A DNA stretch of 64,000 bases from Isoetes taiwanensis (GCA_021234155.1 JAJEKV010000002.1:41157841-41221840); one strand, 5' to 3'; positions 22,349 to 33,638 are shown, counted from the first letter of the stretch. Translations and numbers: made by a program. Notes: generated from the letters alone by a model not told the origin.

Positions 22349-25300
22349 CTAACCTCCTGGCGAGTCGGGGTCGACCAAGTCGGAGACGACTCGCCCATCA
22401 AACTCCTTCATAAAGTCTGGGTATTGCTTCTCCAAATCCGGCTTCAATACCCATGTCGCGTCTTCCACGGGCAAGTGCTTCCACTTGACCAAATATTGGA
22501 GGAACTGAGACCTCCTAGTCTTCTTGAATGACTTATCAAGAAGTAACTCAGGCACAATCTCCACTTGCTCTTCCGTCATTTCCAACAAAGTTGGAGTATC
22601 CAAGACCTCATCAGGGTTAGGATTGTGCCTTTTTAATAAACTTACGTGGAAAACCTTGTGAACCTTGAGATGGGCCGGAAGATCCAACTTGTAGGCTTGG
22701 GAGCCCACTCTCTCCAAAATCTTGAACAGACCAGTCCACCTGGGGGCAAGCTTCTTGCAACTCCCAATCCGAAGCTTAGCTTGCTTAATCTTGATCTTCA
22801 ACCACACGCTATCGCCTACCTTGAACTCTCTTACGGTCCTGTGCCTGTCGGCTACACTCTTTTGCCGACTTCTTGCTGCTAGGAGGTAACCCCTTACTTC
22901 TTCCACCAGCTGCTGCATATCTCCTAGCATCTGCTGGGATACTTCCACCTTTGACACAGGATTGTGCCAAGTATCCGGGGTTAGGCACTGGTACCCGTAA
23001 TTTACCATGAAAGGAGACATCTGAGAAGACTCCTGCTTGGCACTATTGTAGGCGAACTCCACCAAGTGGATGTACTCATCCCACTTGGACTGCTTATTCC
23101 ACACAAAGCTTCTAAGCATATCTTCGATGATTCGATTCGTCCTCTCCGTCTGACCATCTGTTTGGGGATGATATGCCATGCTCATGGAGAGCTTCGTCTT
23201 AATCGTGCTAAAGAGGTCTTGCCAAAAGGCACCCATAAATTTGGAATCCCTATCTAAAATTATCTCCCGAGGCATGCCATGGAGTCTAAAAATCTCCTTT
23301 ACAAATAGCTTGGCAGTATCTAATGCTGTGTCCGTAGTCTTACAAGGCACAAAATGTGCCATCTTAGATAGTTTGTCTACTACGACCATCAATGCATCCT
23401 TGCCTCGAAGAGTTGTGGGAAGTCCCGTTATAAAATCCATGCTTATGACCTCCCACTTAGCATTTGGCACTCCCAAAGGCTCTAAGGCACCTGGAATCCG
23501 AAGTTGCTCTGCTTTGGTTTGCTAGCACAACTGGCACTCCCGGATATATCTTGCTATCTGCTTCTTCATTCCCGGCCAGAAGTAGCTACTTCGAATCTTG
23601 AAGTAGGTCTTCATGAACCCTGCATGCCCTGCTATTGGGCTGTTGTGTGTGTCATGAAGAATTAGCTTCCTTATACCTGACGATTCGGGCACACACAACT
23701 TATGTTTATGATACAACAAGTTGCCTTCCTTCTTATAATGCTTGAAGGCTTCTCGTTCTTTATCTGTTCTAGCCTCCCTGGAGAGACTTTCCCATACCTC
23801 CTTGAAATCTCCATCTGATTGCAGGGTCTCCTCAATCTTCCTACCAAACTCACTCGATAGCGTGGAAATCGCATTACAATGCGTTCTTGTCTCAAAGGGT
23901 CTTCTAGAAAGAGCATCCGCAACCACATTCAACTTACCTGGCTTATAAGTAATCTCAAAATCGTACTCTTCTAGGAATTCCATCCACCTCCTTTGCCTTA
24001 GATTGAGGAGCGGTTGGGTGAAGATGTATTGGAGGCTCTGGTGATCAGTATCTAACTGAAACTTCCTCCCAAGCAAATAATGCCTCCAAATATGAAGAGC
24101 TCTCACAATAGCTAGAAGTTCCTGATCATGGGTTGGATAGCGCTACTCGGTGTCGTTCAACTTCTCGGAATCATAGGCCACTACTCTTCCTTCTTGCATA
24201 AGAACTCCACCTGTCGCTATCTTACTTGCATCTGTTGCTACTATCTTGTCCTTGTCTGGATCTGGCAGAACTAGCACTGGTGCTGTTGTTAAGGCCTCCT
24301 TAAGCTTTTCAAATGAAGCTTGAACATTTTCTAGCCAATGCGTTCTCCAATCTTTCACCTTAACACTCTTAGTGAGGTCCGTCAAAGGGGACGCCCACTT
24401 GGCGAAGTCCTTCATGAACTTCCTGTAATAGTCTGCTAGACCTAGAAAGCTTCTTACCTCTGCCACATTCTTTGGAGCTGGCCAATCCACTACTGCTTCA
24501 ATCTTTGCGGGGTCGGTGGAGATCCCTTCCGCCGATATGACATGGCCCAAGTACTCCACTCTTTCAGTAGCAAAGTGGCATTTGGAGAGCTTTCCATACA
24601 AACGATGCCGCCTCAACTTTTCCAACACTCTTCTAAAATGCTGACCATGATCTTCAATGGACTTGCTGTAGACTAGAATGTCGTCGAAGAAGACTATGAC
24701 AAACTCATCTAGGAAATCCCTGAAGATGTCGTTCATGAGGCGCATGAAAGTTGCTGGAGCATTTGACAATCCAAAGGGCATTACTGTAAACTCAAAGTGA
24801 CCATACCGCGTTCTAAAGGCGGTCTTATAGATATCCTCTTCTTTAATTCTTATTTGATGGTATCCTGACCTTAAGTCAATTTTTGAGAATACCCTTGCTC
24901 CTTGGAGCTGGTCCATTAAATCATCTGCTCTTGGCAATGCATACTTATTCTTTATCGTCTGCTTGTTGAGCTGGCGATAGTCTATGCACATTCTTAAGCT
25001 CCCATCTTTCTTCTTCACAAAGAGTATAGGTGCTCCAAAAGGAGACACACTTGCTCTAATAAACCCAAGCTCAAGCAATTCCTGGAGCTGCTTCTTGAGC
25101 TCTATCAATTCTGGGGTGCTCGTTCTGTAAGGCGCCTTGCTGGTAGGCTTAGCATCTGGAGCTAATGTGATCTCACATTCTACACCCCTATAAGGTGGTA
25201 GCTGCCGGATCTCATCCGGGAATACATCCTTAAATTCTGAGATGAGCCTTGCTACTGGCTTGGGCAACTGATTCCCCTTTTGGTCGCTTCCATCCTGCTT

Positions 25301-27082
25301 ATTGGGCTCAATTGCCTCTAACCTCAAAATGTAATCCACCTTATTTCTTTCTATACTTTTCCTTAGGTGCTTCAAGGAAATACACTGCATAGAAGGAGCT
25401 GTCTTCTTACCTTTCACTATGAATTTGGTGCCGTCCGGTGCCGTCATGGTGACTTCATTGCGGTCACAATCAATCATGGCTTTGGCTGGCTTCAAGAATT
25501 CCATGCCCACTATAAGGTCATACCTTCCAATTTCCATGACCTCTGCTCCCATCGGCCACTTGCTTCCACTAAGGTCTATGTCGAACGTGATCCTCCTCCC
25601 CTTAGTGTGCCGAATGGCGCCGTTTGCCATAGCAACTAGCCTTGGCTTAGACTTCAATACCTTATTCTTCATTAGGGCAGCCAGCCTGGGAGAGGCGAAG
25701 TTATGGGAACTACCTGTGTCTATGAGGACTACATATGGGTTACTATCTATGATCCCATCAGCCGCAATGACTGTTGACTGATGTTCAATATCACCTGACT
25801 CAATGTTTGCACATATATGGCACTCACCATCTATGAAGTCCTGGGCCTCATGCTGGTCGTCGTCCTCATCCGCTTCTGTTGGTGAATCCCAATCCATAAG
25901 CTCTGCCAAAGCTGCCTGCATGACGAATGGGCAATCATGTGTTCGGTGCCCTGGCTGGAAGCACCTGAAACATAGCTTCTTCTCGATACATTCCTGTCTC
26001 TTCTCTTTCGTCAGACTGTCTAGGATACGCTTTAGCACACTGCCCCCTGATGCATTCTGCGGCTTGCGGTCCCCAAAGGTCTTACCCTGAGCTCTTCCCT
26101 GTTGCTGGCCTCCTGATGGCGTAGCTGCTGATTGCTTACTCTGGTACTGCCCTTGGTACTGCCCTGAAGCTTTACCCTTGAAGGCCGACTGCTTCTCTGC
26201 TGGGGTTGATGGTGCTTCCTCCAAACTTATGGCTTTATCCTCGGCTTCTGCTACTGATTTTGGGTTGATTGCTCGGATTAGCCTTTTGATATTGCTGTTC
26301 AACCCTTCAATGTAGGTATCAACCGCTTGTCTTTCTGATACTCCGGGAACATGGAGCCTGAGCCGCATAAATTCCTCTGTATACTTTGCTACTGACAATG
26401 TACCCTGGTTCAACCTATAGAACTGCTGGATCTGCCTGCTAGTGTGCGATCTTGGCACATAGTGCTTGCGGAAAGCTTTGCTGAAGGTCTTAAATCTGCA
26501 ACTGTTCCTTTTGAGCTTGTTAGACTTTGCATAGCCTTTCCACCAGATTCTAGCTGCTCCTATCAAGTTTGCTGTAGCAACTTTCCCTATATCCTTGTCC
26601 TTCATGCTATAAGAGTTGCCAAATTCCTCCATTTCGTCAAGCCATACTTCTGCCTCCATACCTGACCTGTCCTTTCCTGAGAACTGACCCAACTTCCTAG
26701 TCTTCCACACATTGCTCATAGCACTGTCAACCTTCTTCTGATAGTCATCTGCCTTCCTTGTCCTGGCTCTTACCTGTGAAGTGTCGGACTCACTTTCTGA
26801 GCTAGAACTGTCTTGGGTGTGCGAAGTGTCCGATGAACTGGAGCTAAGTGGTGTTGGAGTCCTTCTGTTTCTCCTTTTCCTCTTCCTGTCCTTGACATTT
26901 CCCTGGTTGTCTTGCCCCTCCTGCTGTGGACCTTCCTCAATGCCTTGCTGAGGTAGTGGTGGAGGTGGAGGTGGTGCAGGTGCATATTCTTGGGCATTCA
27001 TCAATGGGGTGGCCCAATGGATCAGCTGATGCATCTGATTCCTCATCTGGACGAGCCTTGCGTTGATTACTTCCGGCGTCAT
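22349..27082 (-). CDS. E2 Gag-protease-RT-RNase H-integrase-chromodomain polyprotein, two in-frame TAG codons
   Basis: ATG at 27082 and stop at 22349-22351 enclose 1578 codons in one frame, broken only by TAG at 24143-24145 and 23522-23524. Gag occupies about residues 1-390, with a Pro-rich and Ser-rich N terminus, a retrotransposon Gag core at about 140-290 and a CCHC knuckle [14 protein letters not shown] at 371-384. The protease motif DTGSS is at 455-459. RT runs from about 620 to 850, with YRQLNK near 702 and FFDD at 798-801 (YxDD box). RNase H has 'VATDASK'. After the first TAG come HHCC ('[13 protein letters not shown]', 'ECQLC'), the integrase core ('MDFITGLP', 'LDRDSKF', 'TERTNR') and a chromodomain ('[14 protein letters not shown]'). 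The second TAG replaces the CAG seen in E1. Point mutation is the likeliest cause; readthrough is possible but unsupported. Confidence 0.95.
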
Positions 27083-27403
27083 TTCCTCGTTGTTGTCATC
27101 CTGATCGCGTCCGAATAGGTTCCTTGGTACCCATCGATGTCAGCTCGCCCCCGCCTTGGGAACTGAGCGGTGTTCCTTGTTGCAAGGATTGATCATCAAT
27201 GCTTGTTATTTGGTTTACACATCAATTATATCCGTTTACAATTAATTTATTGTTAGATACAAAAGAAATCATGTGAAAATTCCACTTACAAGTCAAGATC
27301 ATAATAATCATTAATATATAGAAGTACATTTTACGAAATACATGATAATATCAAAAAGAGATTATTCAATACAATTTAATTGAGGACAAAACAAATTCTT
27401 CCG
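27083..27403. other. E2 spacer between ORF B and gag
   Basis: About 320 bp, AT-rich in the ORF B half (27200-27400), with no coding potential in element sense. The gag AUG is thus far downstream of ORF B, so Gag probably needs splicing, reinitiation or internal entry. I could not identify convincing splice sites here. Confidence 0.4.
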
Positions 27404-28867
27404 TCATCGACGGCCCTTCATGTTCTTGAAGAAGTTCTTGATGTTTTTGAGATGTAGCCCTTTGCCGACGTTCTGCAAGATTCTTGCGGCTGATCCTCCT
27501 TCAAGTGCTCTGGCCATCTGGGGTGCTGGGAGTTCGGGTGCCGTTGCTGCCACTACTGACAAATGTGCATCCCTGAGGTGGCCCCTGGTGAAGTCAAGGC
27601 AGTGAAGAGCTACTGATCTCTTGAAAAGGATGACATGGTCCGATGCGTGGTCTAGTCTGGCGTGCTGCCCAAAGCCAGAGAGGGCTATGAGGAGCGCAAC
27701 AGACTCTTCTCCCCTTGGGCTAAACTCCCCGCGTGGAATACTATCATCCGCCCTTGGCTAAGAGCCGGAAGATAGTATCGGCGCCTTTGCCTTTACCCGT
27801 GATGTTGGACCCCATGCCTCTTCCGCCCACCGCTTCCCCATAGATGTCTATTGCTCACGAGGTCTTCGTGGTCCCTCCACATTGTGGTAGCGTTCTCCAA
27901 GTTGATGTTGGCGTGTGCCTCGCGAACTCACCGAACGGACTGGTCGGCTAGAGCTTGGACCCTTCGCTTATACAATCTGCTTTGTATCTGCTTGAACTCC
28001 TCTCGGATGACAGGGTTCTTGTTGTCGATAGATCTCCCTTATCTGCTGATAGGCTTCTATATCGACATTGTGCGCCTTATGATATGAGTGTCGCTCGATA
28101 ACTCCTTGGAAATTCCCCGGTAGGAGTAGTCGATGAAGTCAACGCCTGCTCTTATGCAATTAAGCCTAGGAGCTCGTCGATTCTCGAGGCCTTCTTCTTG
28201 GCAATGGGGAAGGTTGAGGATGTCGTTAGCCAAGATGTACTCCTCGCCGATGATGATCCTGACGTGGCTGGCTGATGCCAAGTGGTGGTTCGAAATCTCG
28301 CCTTAGTGTGCCTTCCTGCCTAGCTATTTGCTTCTCCATCCTTGCTGCTTCGCTCATTTCCCAACTTGGGTTCTCCTCCACTTGCTGCTCGTAGTCTTGC
28401 TCAATCTGCAGCATGGGTGTTGCCGAGGTGGAGCCATAGTACTCGTACTCCGTGGACTCGATTTCGTGGATGCTGATCTGCTCCCTTCGGGTGTTGAGAG
28501 GTGCTAGATCTAAGGGCTGAATTGACGGCTCCCCTGGTTGGTTGACTGCCTTGTACTGCATGAACAAAGCTAAGGCTGCTTGGTTTGAGAGGTATCTGTG
28601 CCTATGATGCTTATAGGTCATGTAGTCTGGCATGCTTCTGGTTCTAGCCCACACCTTATTCTTGGCCTTAGCTCCCCCACCTATGGCTTGGGTCAGAGAG
28701 TCTAGAGAAACCCATTTCCCTCCCCTAGGTGGCAAACTAACTTCCCAGGGTAGTATCTGCTGGTCATATTGGCAAATGATGTCGGTGTAATAGGGAGTCC
28801 TAGTCAATGTGGCGTGGAGATCAAAGAGGTGATCGAAGACATGGAAGACAAAGTTTGAGGGCACCAT
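27404..28867 (-). pseudogene. E2 accessory ORF B, unknown function (frameshifted)
   Basis: A plausible ATG at 28867 gives 'MVPSNFVFHVFDHLFDLH'; an upstream TTG at 28906 also lies in frame. The first frame runs to 28226 and includes 'SLPPRGGKWVSLDSLTQAIG' and an acidic, Gln-rich part. Near 28280 coding passes to another frame ('HVRIIIGEEYILANDILNLP' to about 28057), then to 'DIEAYQQIREIYRQQ'. It ends with 'MARALEGGSAARILQNVG', 'NIKNFFKNMKGRR' and TGA at 27404-27406. The same order of segments is found in E1 (12096-13653), so this is an element gene of about 480 codons. I do not recognise the family; structural, chaperone and regulatory roles are all open. Confidence 0.65.
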
Positions 28868-29167
28868 TGAGCAGAAGAGAGTATGAAAAATGGCTGATGA
28901 GGACAAGCAAGGAGCTAGAAAATCGCCAAAAGGGCTGAGAGCAATTTTGATGGTGAGAAAATGACAAATGAGAGCCCTTTTTTATAGGCTAGGGATGCAT
29001 CGGTTTTCGTGCACAAGGGTTCTTGATGTGGAAGGACTTTGTTCAAAGGCTATGAGTGTCCAAATGAGCTACCATGAAGTGCAATTCTAAGCAAAACAAA
29101 GCAAGAAACACTACATGGCAGGTTGCTGGGTCAAAATTGGTCAAATTAGGCCAAAAAGGGCCAAATC

Positions 29168-29428
29168 GGGATGGTTCACGCGAAAGGGCCTTCCGAAACT
29201 GTCGGAAAGGGGTTTGGCGCGGACCAACCCGGTTTCGCGATTTTTGAAGCAATGTTGACGAATTTTTGAGATTGGAAAGATGCTAACATGACTAATTGAT
29301 CAATTCTAGCCTAGCATGTAACTTTTCTTGAGCAAAATGGACACCTATAGGCGAAATAGGGTTGGTCCGCGCGAAAGGGCCTTCCGAAACTGTCGGAAAG
29401 GGGTTTGGCGCGGACCAACCCGGTTTCG
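29168..29428. repeat. E2 hairpin pair between ORF A and ORF B
   Basis: A segment of about 58 bp is repeated exactly at about 29180-29237 and 29371-29428, 191 bp apart. The second copy has perfect 14-bp arms, GGGTTGGTCCGCGC (29359-29372) and GCGCGGACCAACCC (29408-29421), with further pairing inside (CTTCCGA/TCGGAAAG). The first copy has a mutated left arm. Position and spacing match the E1 pair at 13965-14232, although the sequence is unrelated. Confidence 0.85.
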
Positions 29429-29614
29429 GAATTTTTTGCCCAGAAAAGAATTTTTTTTTTTTCTAATTTAGGGGTAAGATAATTGAACTCTTACAAGTTA
29501 GATACAAAAAATTTTAGTACAGTTTGACTTCTCTAACTACCTTTTAACATCAATTTTTCAAGACAAGAATTATATTATACCAAAATTTTAGTTACAGGTA
29601 CAAAATTAGGAGGT

Positions 29615-30769
29615 TCAAGGGTACTCCTTGCGGATTCTCCGCGCCAAGTAGAGGTCCTTGGGCATTACGGTCACCCTCTTGGCGTGAATTGCGCATAAGT
29701 TGCCCTCCTCAAAAAGCTGGGTCAGCTCGCCCGGTTTACCACCGCAGGGACTCGTGTCGTCGTCGAGATGTCACCCTATAGTCGGCGGACGAACTCCTGC
29801 ATCACTTCCCGCGCATCGGGCCGCGAAGGGGGAGCCTTCCCCGATCGAGATTAGTGCAATCTTCTTTGGAAGTGCTTAATCTCCCGGAAAATGCGGGCGT
29901 GCGGCGAATTAGGCCCATGGTGGACCTTCTTCGGCTTCACCGGACGTGGAGGTGGTGGCTTCGGCTGGTCCTTCTTCGGCCGGCCGCCCTTGACGTAGCG
30001 CTCCACGTTCTGCTTGCAATACCAATCATTGTACCTCGTCCAGCGACGAAGGTACTCTGGTATGCTGCTTTTAAGCGGCGCTTGGTCGCGATCCTCTTGG
30101 GCCCGAATGCCCTTCGCCACCATACGCTTCTTGACTACCTTCCGGTGGCTTGGGCCGCCGGGTAGGAGTGGGTGTGCGTTGGGGTCGATGGCTCCCCAAC
30201 GTCTTCCTCTTCCTCCTCGGCTTCCTCCTCCACTCTCCCTCGTTGCCCCCGCCTCCTCCTTCCTCTTCCTCCTCATCCGCTCCCCGGGCCTGAGGTTCTT
30301 CAATCACGACAGTCGTGCGAGGTCTGTCGTTTCTTCTCTTCGTCCGCCGCTCCTTCTCGAGCAGCTCCCTCAACCTCTTCTTTCTTGCTGCCGTTTCCTC
30401 TGGCCACTCTGCAACCTTCTCCTTGCCCTTTTTCTTTGGTGCCGAAGGGCCTGCCTCTTGAGTTTGGTGCCGGGGCTCCTCTTGGTCTCCCTCCTGCTGC
30501 TCCACCTCCGTATCAGACGAGGGCCCAAAGTGGCGGGACTCGCCGGTTCTCTGGGTGCCCGCCGACGAAGAACTGCTGCTGCTGCTGGGCGCCTCCTCCT
30601 CCTCGGAGACGTGGAAGGAGTCGTCGCTGCTGGAGGAGAACGCCCCTTCACCTGGCTTGGGTCGAAGGTGTTCTGGAACCTTCTTGACATGACGACCCGC
30701 TGCTAGCTGAGCCATCGATAGCGCAGGTCTCTCGCCCGCCTTCCTGGCTGTTTGTTTGGTGCGAGCCAT
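29615..30769 (-). pseudogene. E2 ORF A: histone-H3-like protein with H3 tail and histone fold (frameshifted)
   Basis: ATG at 30769 begins MARTKQTARKAGERP; the first ten residues after Met match H3 1-10 except Ser10 to Ala. 'GRHVKKVPEHLRPKPGE' then resembles H3 'GGVKKPHRFRPGT'. A linker of about 230 residues follows: poly-Ser/acidic, then Lys/Arg-rich, then 'NVERYVKGGRPKKDQPKPPPP'. The histone fold begins 'IFREIKHFQ' (about 29865-29890). It passes through 'AREVMQEFVRRL' and ends '[15 protein letters not shown]', '[18 protein letters not shown]' with TGA at 29615-29617 (H3 ends [26 protein letters not shown] in parts). Reading needs shifts near 30250 and 29860-29740. Start and stop share a frame (385 codons). 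This is far too specific for chance. Confidence 0.93.
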
Positions 30770-31334
30770 ACTTAACGGTCCAGAAAACGGGTGAAGTAAG
30801 GCTGATCAAGAGAGAGATGGTGGAGGAAAGTTTGGAGGGAAAATGAGGTGGCAAGACTGTTTAAAAAGGAGGGTCCTTGGGAATATTCTCCTACCATCAT
30901 TAGGCCTATTTATTAGCCCCCCTTATTAATTACTCCTATGTACCCTTATTATTAACATATATTTAATTTTTAATATACATACTTAAATTCGTATTATACC
31001 TTTAGACTTTCAAATTTCCTAATAGTTTGAAGTATTAATTATAGATTTGCACCATTTTTCCCTCGGGTCTCAGATTGGCATGATTCTTTGACCCATTTTG
31101 GGTGGAATTTGATGCAGATGCATAATTTTCACTCCAAATTTACTAGAAGGTGAATTTGAGTCACTCATTTCTTCGTCTAACACTTACCTAATTCTGGACC
31201 CCTACCTAGGAGAAAAATTTTTCCTCCTATTTTCGAGGTTCGATGGTGGAAATTTTTATTTCACACCCCTATAGGCCTGTTAGACTACTTTCATGGTTAT
31301 GGTCAGTGCTAGTTCCTGGTCAACCAAGAACATC
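30770..31334. other. E2 5' leader
   Basis: About 565 bp between PBS and ORF A. It is AT-rich and I find no hairpin pair here, unlike the E1 leader. The ATG of ORF A at 30769 would be the first long frame in the transcript. Confidence 0.5.
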
Positions 31335-31346
31335 GCTCTGATACCA
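31335..31346 (-). promoter_or_regulatory. E2 primer-binding site (initiator tRNA-Met type)
   Basis: The minus strand reads TGGTATCAGAGC one base inside the 5' LTR, identical to the E1 PBS. Confidence 0.93.
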
Positions 31347-31347
31347 T

Positions 31348-32983
31348 TGTGACGCTCCCTGCTAAATATACGGCGTCCGGCCAACACTCGGCAGGAAATC
31401 CCCCGTCCGGCTCAACAACCGCACAGGCCCTCCGTCTATCCCGCACTCTGGAACCCCCGTAGTGCGGGAAGGGGACACGAAGGTGTCTTGCGCGCCCTTC
31501 CCCTATGGGCTCCTATCACAGCGGAAGCATAAACAAGTCAGAACTAGCAATACTATACAATATGCTACCTCAAAGGGTAGCTCAATCGCATATCCATAGA
31601 TGCAAGGAACATAATCATATGCCATAAAACATGAGAGCTCCTACCCGTGGCTCCGACACATAAGGGAGTCGACTGACTGGATAAGCCTCAAGATAGAGCA
31701 GACCGAGTCATAACAATGGCGGGGCTGGCATAAGACAATGGCTAGGGTTGACCACTCCATCCGCCCCTCCTGTGCATACTTTGCAGATGAGCTAGATCAA
31801 GCTGGGGCATGACTCTAACCTTCCGGATACGCAATCCCAGGGCATCACCCCTCGGGACTACTCCAGGTTGCATCTCCCTGGTCCGACGAGGTAGGAAGGG
31901 TTGCATCTCCCCTTCCCGGGGTCTAGAGGCTCCACGGGCAGCTAGAGAATCGTGACGACACACGATTCGTACCCGACTGAACCCCTCAAAACAAGAGCCA
32001 AGCTGACACTTGCAGCTCTTGAGAGGCAGGGCGGCACCATTGCCCCAGGAGGTGTCGGACCTATGCTCGGCCCACACGAAGTGACCGACCATAAGCCTAG
32101 CCCACTGTGGGATCCCCCGAAGCCCCCACTCGGCAGGGATCCACCCTCCATCTTACCTCTAGCCCCGTTGTGTGGTGCTGAGTCACATCATAGCTTCCAT
32201 AGCCCGGTGGGTTCCTATGCACAGGCCGCAACTAATAGGAACTAAGGGATCTACACTAGGAGCATACTACATATGGCCCTAGGTCTCTACCCTCCTTCCC
32301 AATACAAGAGGAGCAACATGATCAACCAATATCACATACATCACATCATGATCAATATCATATGAACATCTTAACCTAATCATACATATCTAACTAACAG
32401 TTAGGGTTCCTTGATTAGGGTTCAAGATGTTCAACAAAGGATCTAGGGTGGCTCTACTCTAGATACGAACTACTAACCCATTTGGAGTGCTAACTTCCAG
32501 ATGAACTAACATGAACTCTACTCAACCTACCTCCTCCAGAAGCGCTTCCTCCCATCCCTGGCATCTCCATGCTCCTTGACGTGGTTCGATGGCTTGCTCC
32601 CTCAACGATCATACACACCTCCCAGGGGCTGCTGCTCCAGGCTAGGCTATGACGAACGGTGCTCGAAATGGGGTTTCGGGCACGTGGATGAGAGATCAGG
32701 TGCTAGGTCAGAGGGTCTAGGGTTAGGGTTAGAGCCAATATAGGTGTGGGTCCACATGGGATGCCACGTGGTACCACTAGGATGAGGCCGTGTGGCGGTT
32801 GCTCCAATAGGATAAGGCCATGTGGAAATGGGCCTTATCCTAAGGTTATCTAAGTTAATTGATTAACTTAGATGTGCACCCCTTGCCACTTTCTAAAGCA
32901 TACAAGGCTACATAGGTAGACTTGTATGGTGACGGGTCCAGGAATATACGTATTTATAGCGTATATTCCCCTGGAACGTCACA
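31348..32983 (-). repeat. E2 5' LTR
   Basis: This 1636-bp LTR starts TGTGACGCTCC and ends GGAACGTCACA on the plus strand. The outer hairpin GGAATATACG/CGTATATTCC lies at 32941-32950 and 32960-32969. The followed TGGTT repeats the five bases before the 3' LTR. Confidence 0.93.
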
Positions 32984-32988
32984 TGGTT

Positions 32989-33638
32989 CAATGTAACACA
33001 TAATAATTGTTGTCTCGAATACAATTGACAAATACGTTCGCAGCGTGGGATCCTTTTACCCTGGATTGGGTGGGGATCCCCTCCTCATGGATCCCACAAT
33101 TAACTGTGCAGTTAAAGGCTACTACGCAGTTTCGGGTCTCTTTTTGACTGGATTGGAGCTCTTCTATCCGAGCAGTGCTCGGTTCGATTCCTCCTTCGCT
33201 TCGAGCTGCGCCTCTAATCTAATCTATTCCAACCACCCCTAAACTGATCCCATCCAATTCCGAGGAGGATCGGGGGAGGAAAACCCATTACAAAAAAACT
33301 CTCTCTTTCTTGGGGTTATTTTCAACATCGGCAGAGACACTAGAATCTTGAACCGGAATGGATAATGCAATTTTGGATAGCATTTTTGAGCTAAATGCAG
33401 TGATCAGGAAGTGCAACCATAAATGCTCCCATGAATGCAGGAGTTATGCACATGCAAGAATGTTAATGCAACCAAGGTCCTACAAAAAATGCAGCAATTC
33501 AAAGAAAAATTCAAACCTTAACTGCCATGTCTTGAATATTGATTCACTATTTTGTTCCTCGAGCAAATTCTAGATATGATCTAACGAATACACATCACAA
33601 CAATTTGCCATAGTTATAAAGCCTTTCTATGTTGCAAT
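32989..33638. other. Region right of E2, no supported gene
   Basis: GC-mixed sequence to about 33300, then AT-rich. At 33181-33191 GGTTCGATTCC fits the RNA polymerase III B-box, but I find no convincing A-box or tRNA fold, so no tRNA or SINE is called. Confidence 0.3.

Larger units (their letters stand above)
19327..32983 (-). mobile_element. E2: Ty3/gypsy chromovirus carrying a histone-H3-like gene, nearly intact pol
   Basis: This is a complete 13.7-kb element with LTRs at 19327-20969 and 31348-32983. It is flanked by TGGTT at 19322-19326 and 32984-32988. It has an iMet PBS and a purine tract, all on the minus strand. Gene order is identical to E1: H3-like ORF A, hairpin pair, ORF B, gag-pro-pol with chromodomain. 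The two LTRs differ by only scattered substitutions and small indels, so it is much younger than E1. The gag-pol frame is continuous except for two TAG codons, while ORF A and ORF B have frameshifts. A foldback element lies in its 3' non-coding part. Confidence 0.95.

Noticed and set aside
24143-24145. Programmed amber readthrough in E2 pol
   Set aside because: The stop is inside RNase H, not at a gag-pol boundary, and E1 has a sense codon there.
25367-26090. Plus-strand frames across E2 gag-pro
   Set aside because: Shadows of the minus-strand polyprotein.
30014-30706. 230-codon plus-strand frame
   Set aside because: It is the antisense of the H3-like gene; Ser/Leu/Pro-rich composition is the mirror of the acidic/basic linker.
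33181-33191. B-box-like GGTTCGATTCC, possible tRNA or SINE
   Set aside because: No A-box at the right distance, no cloverleaf, no tail or target-site duplication.
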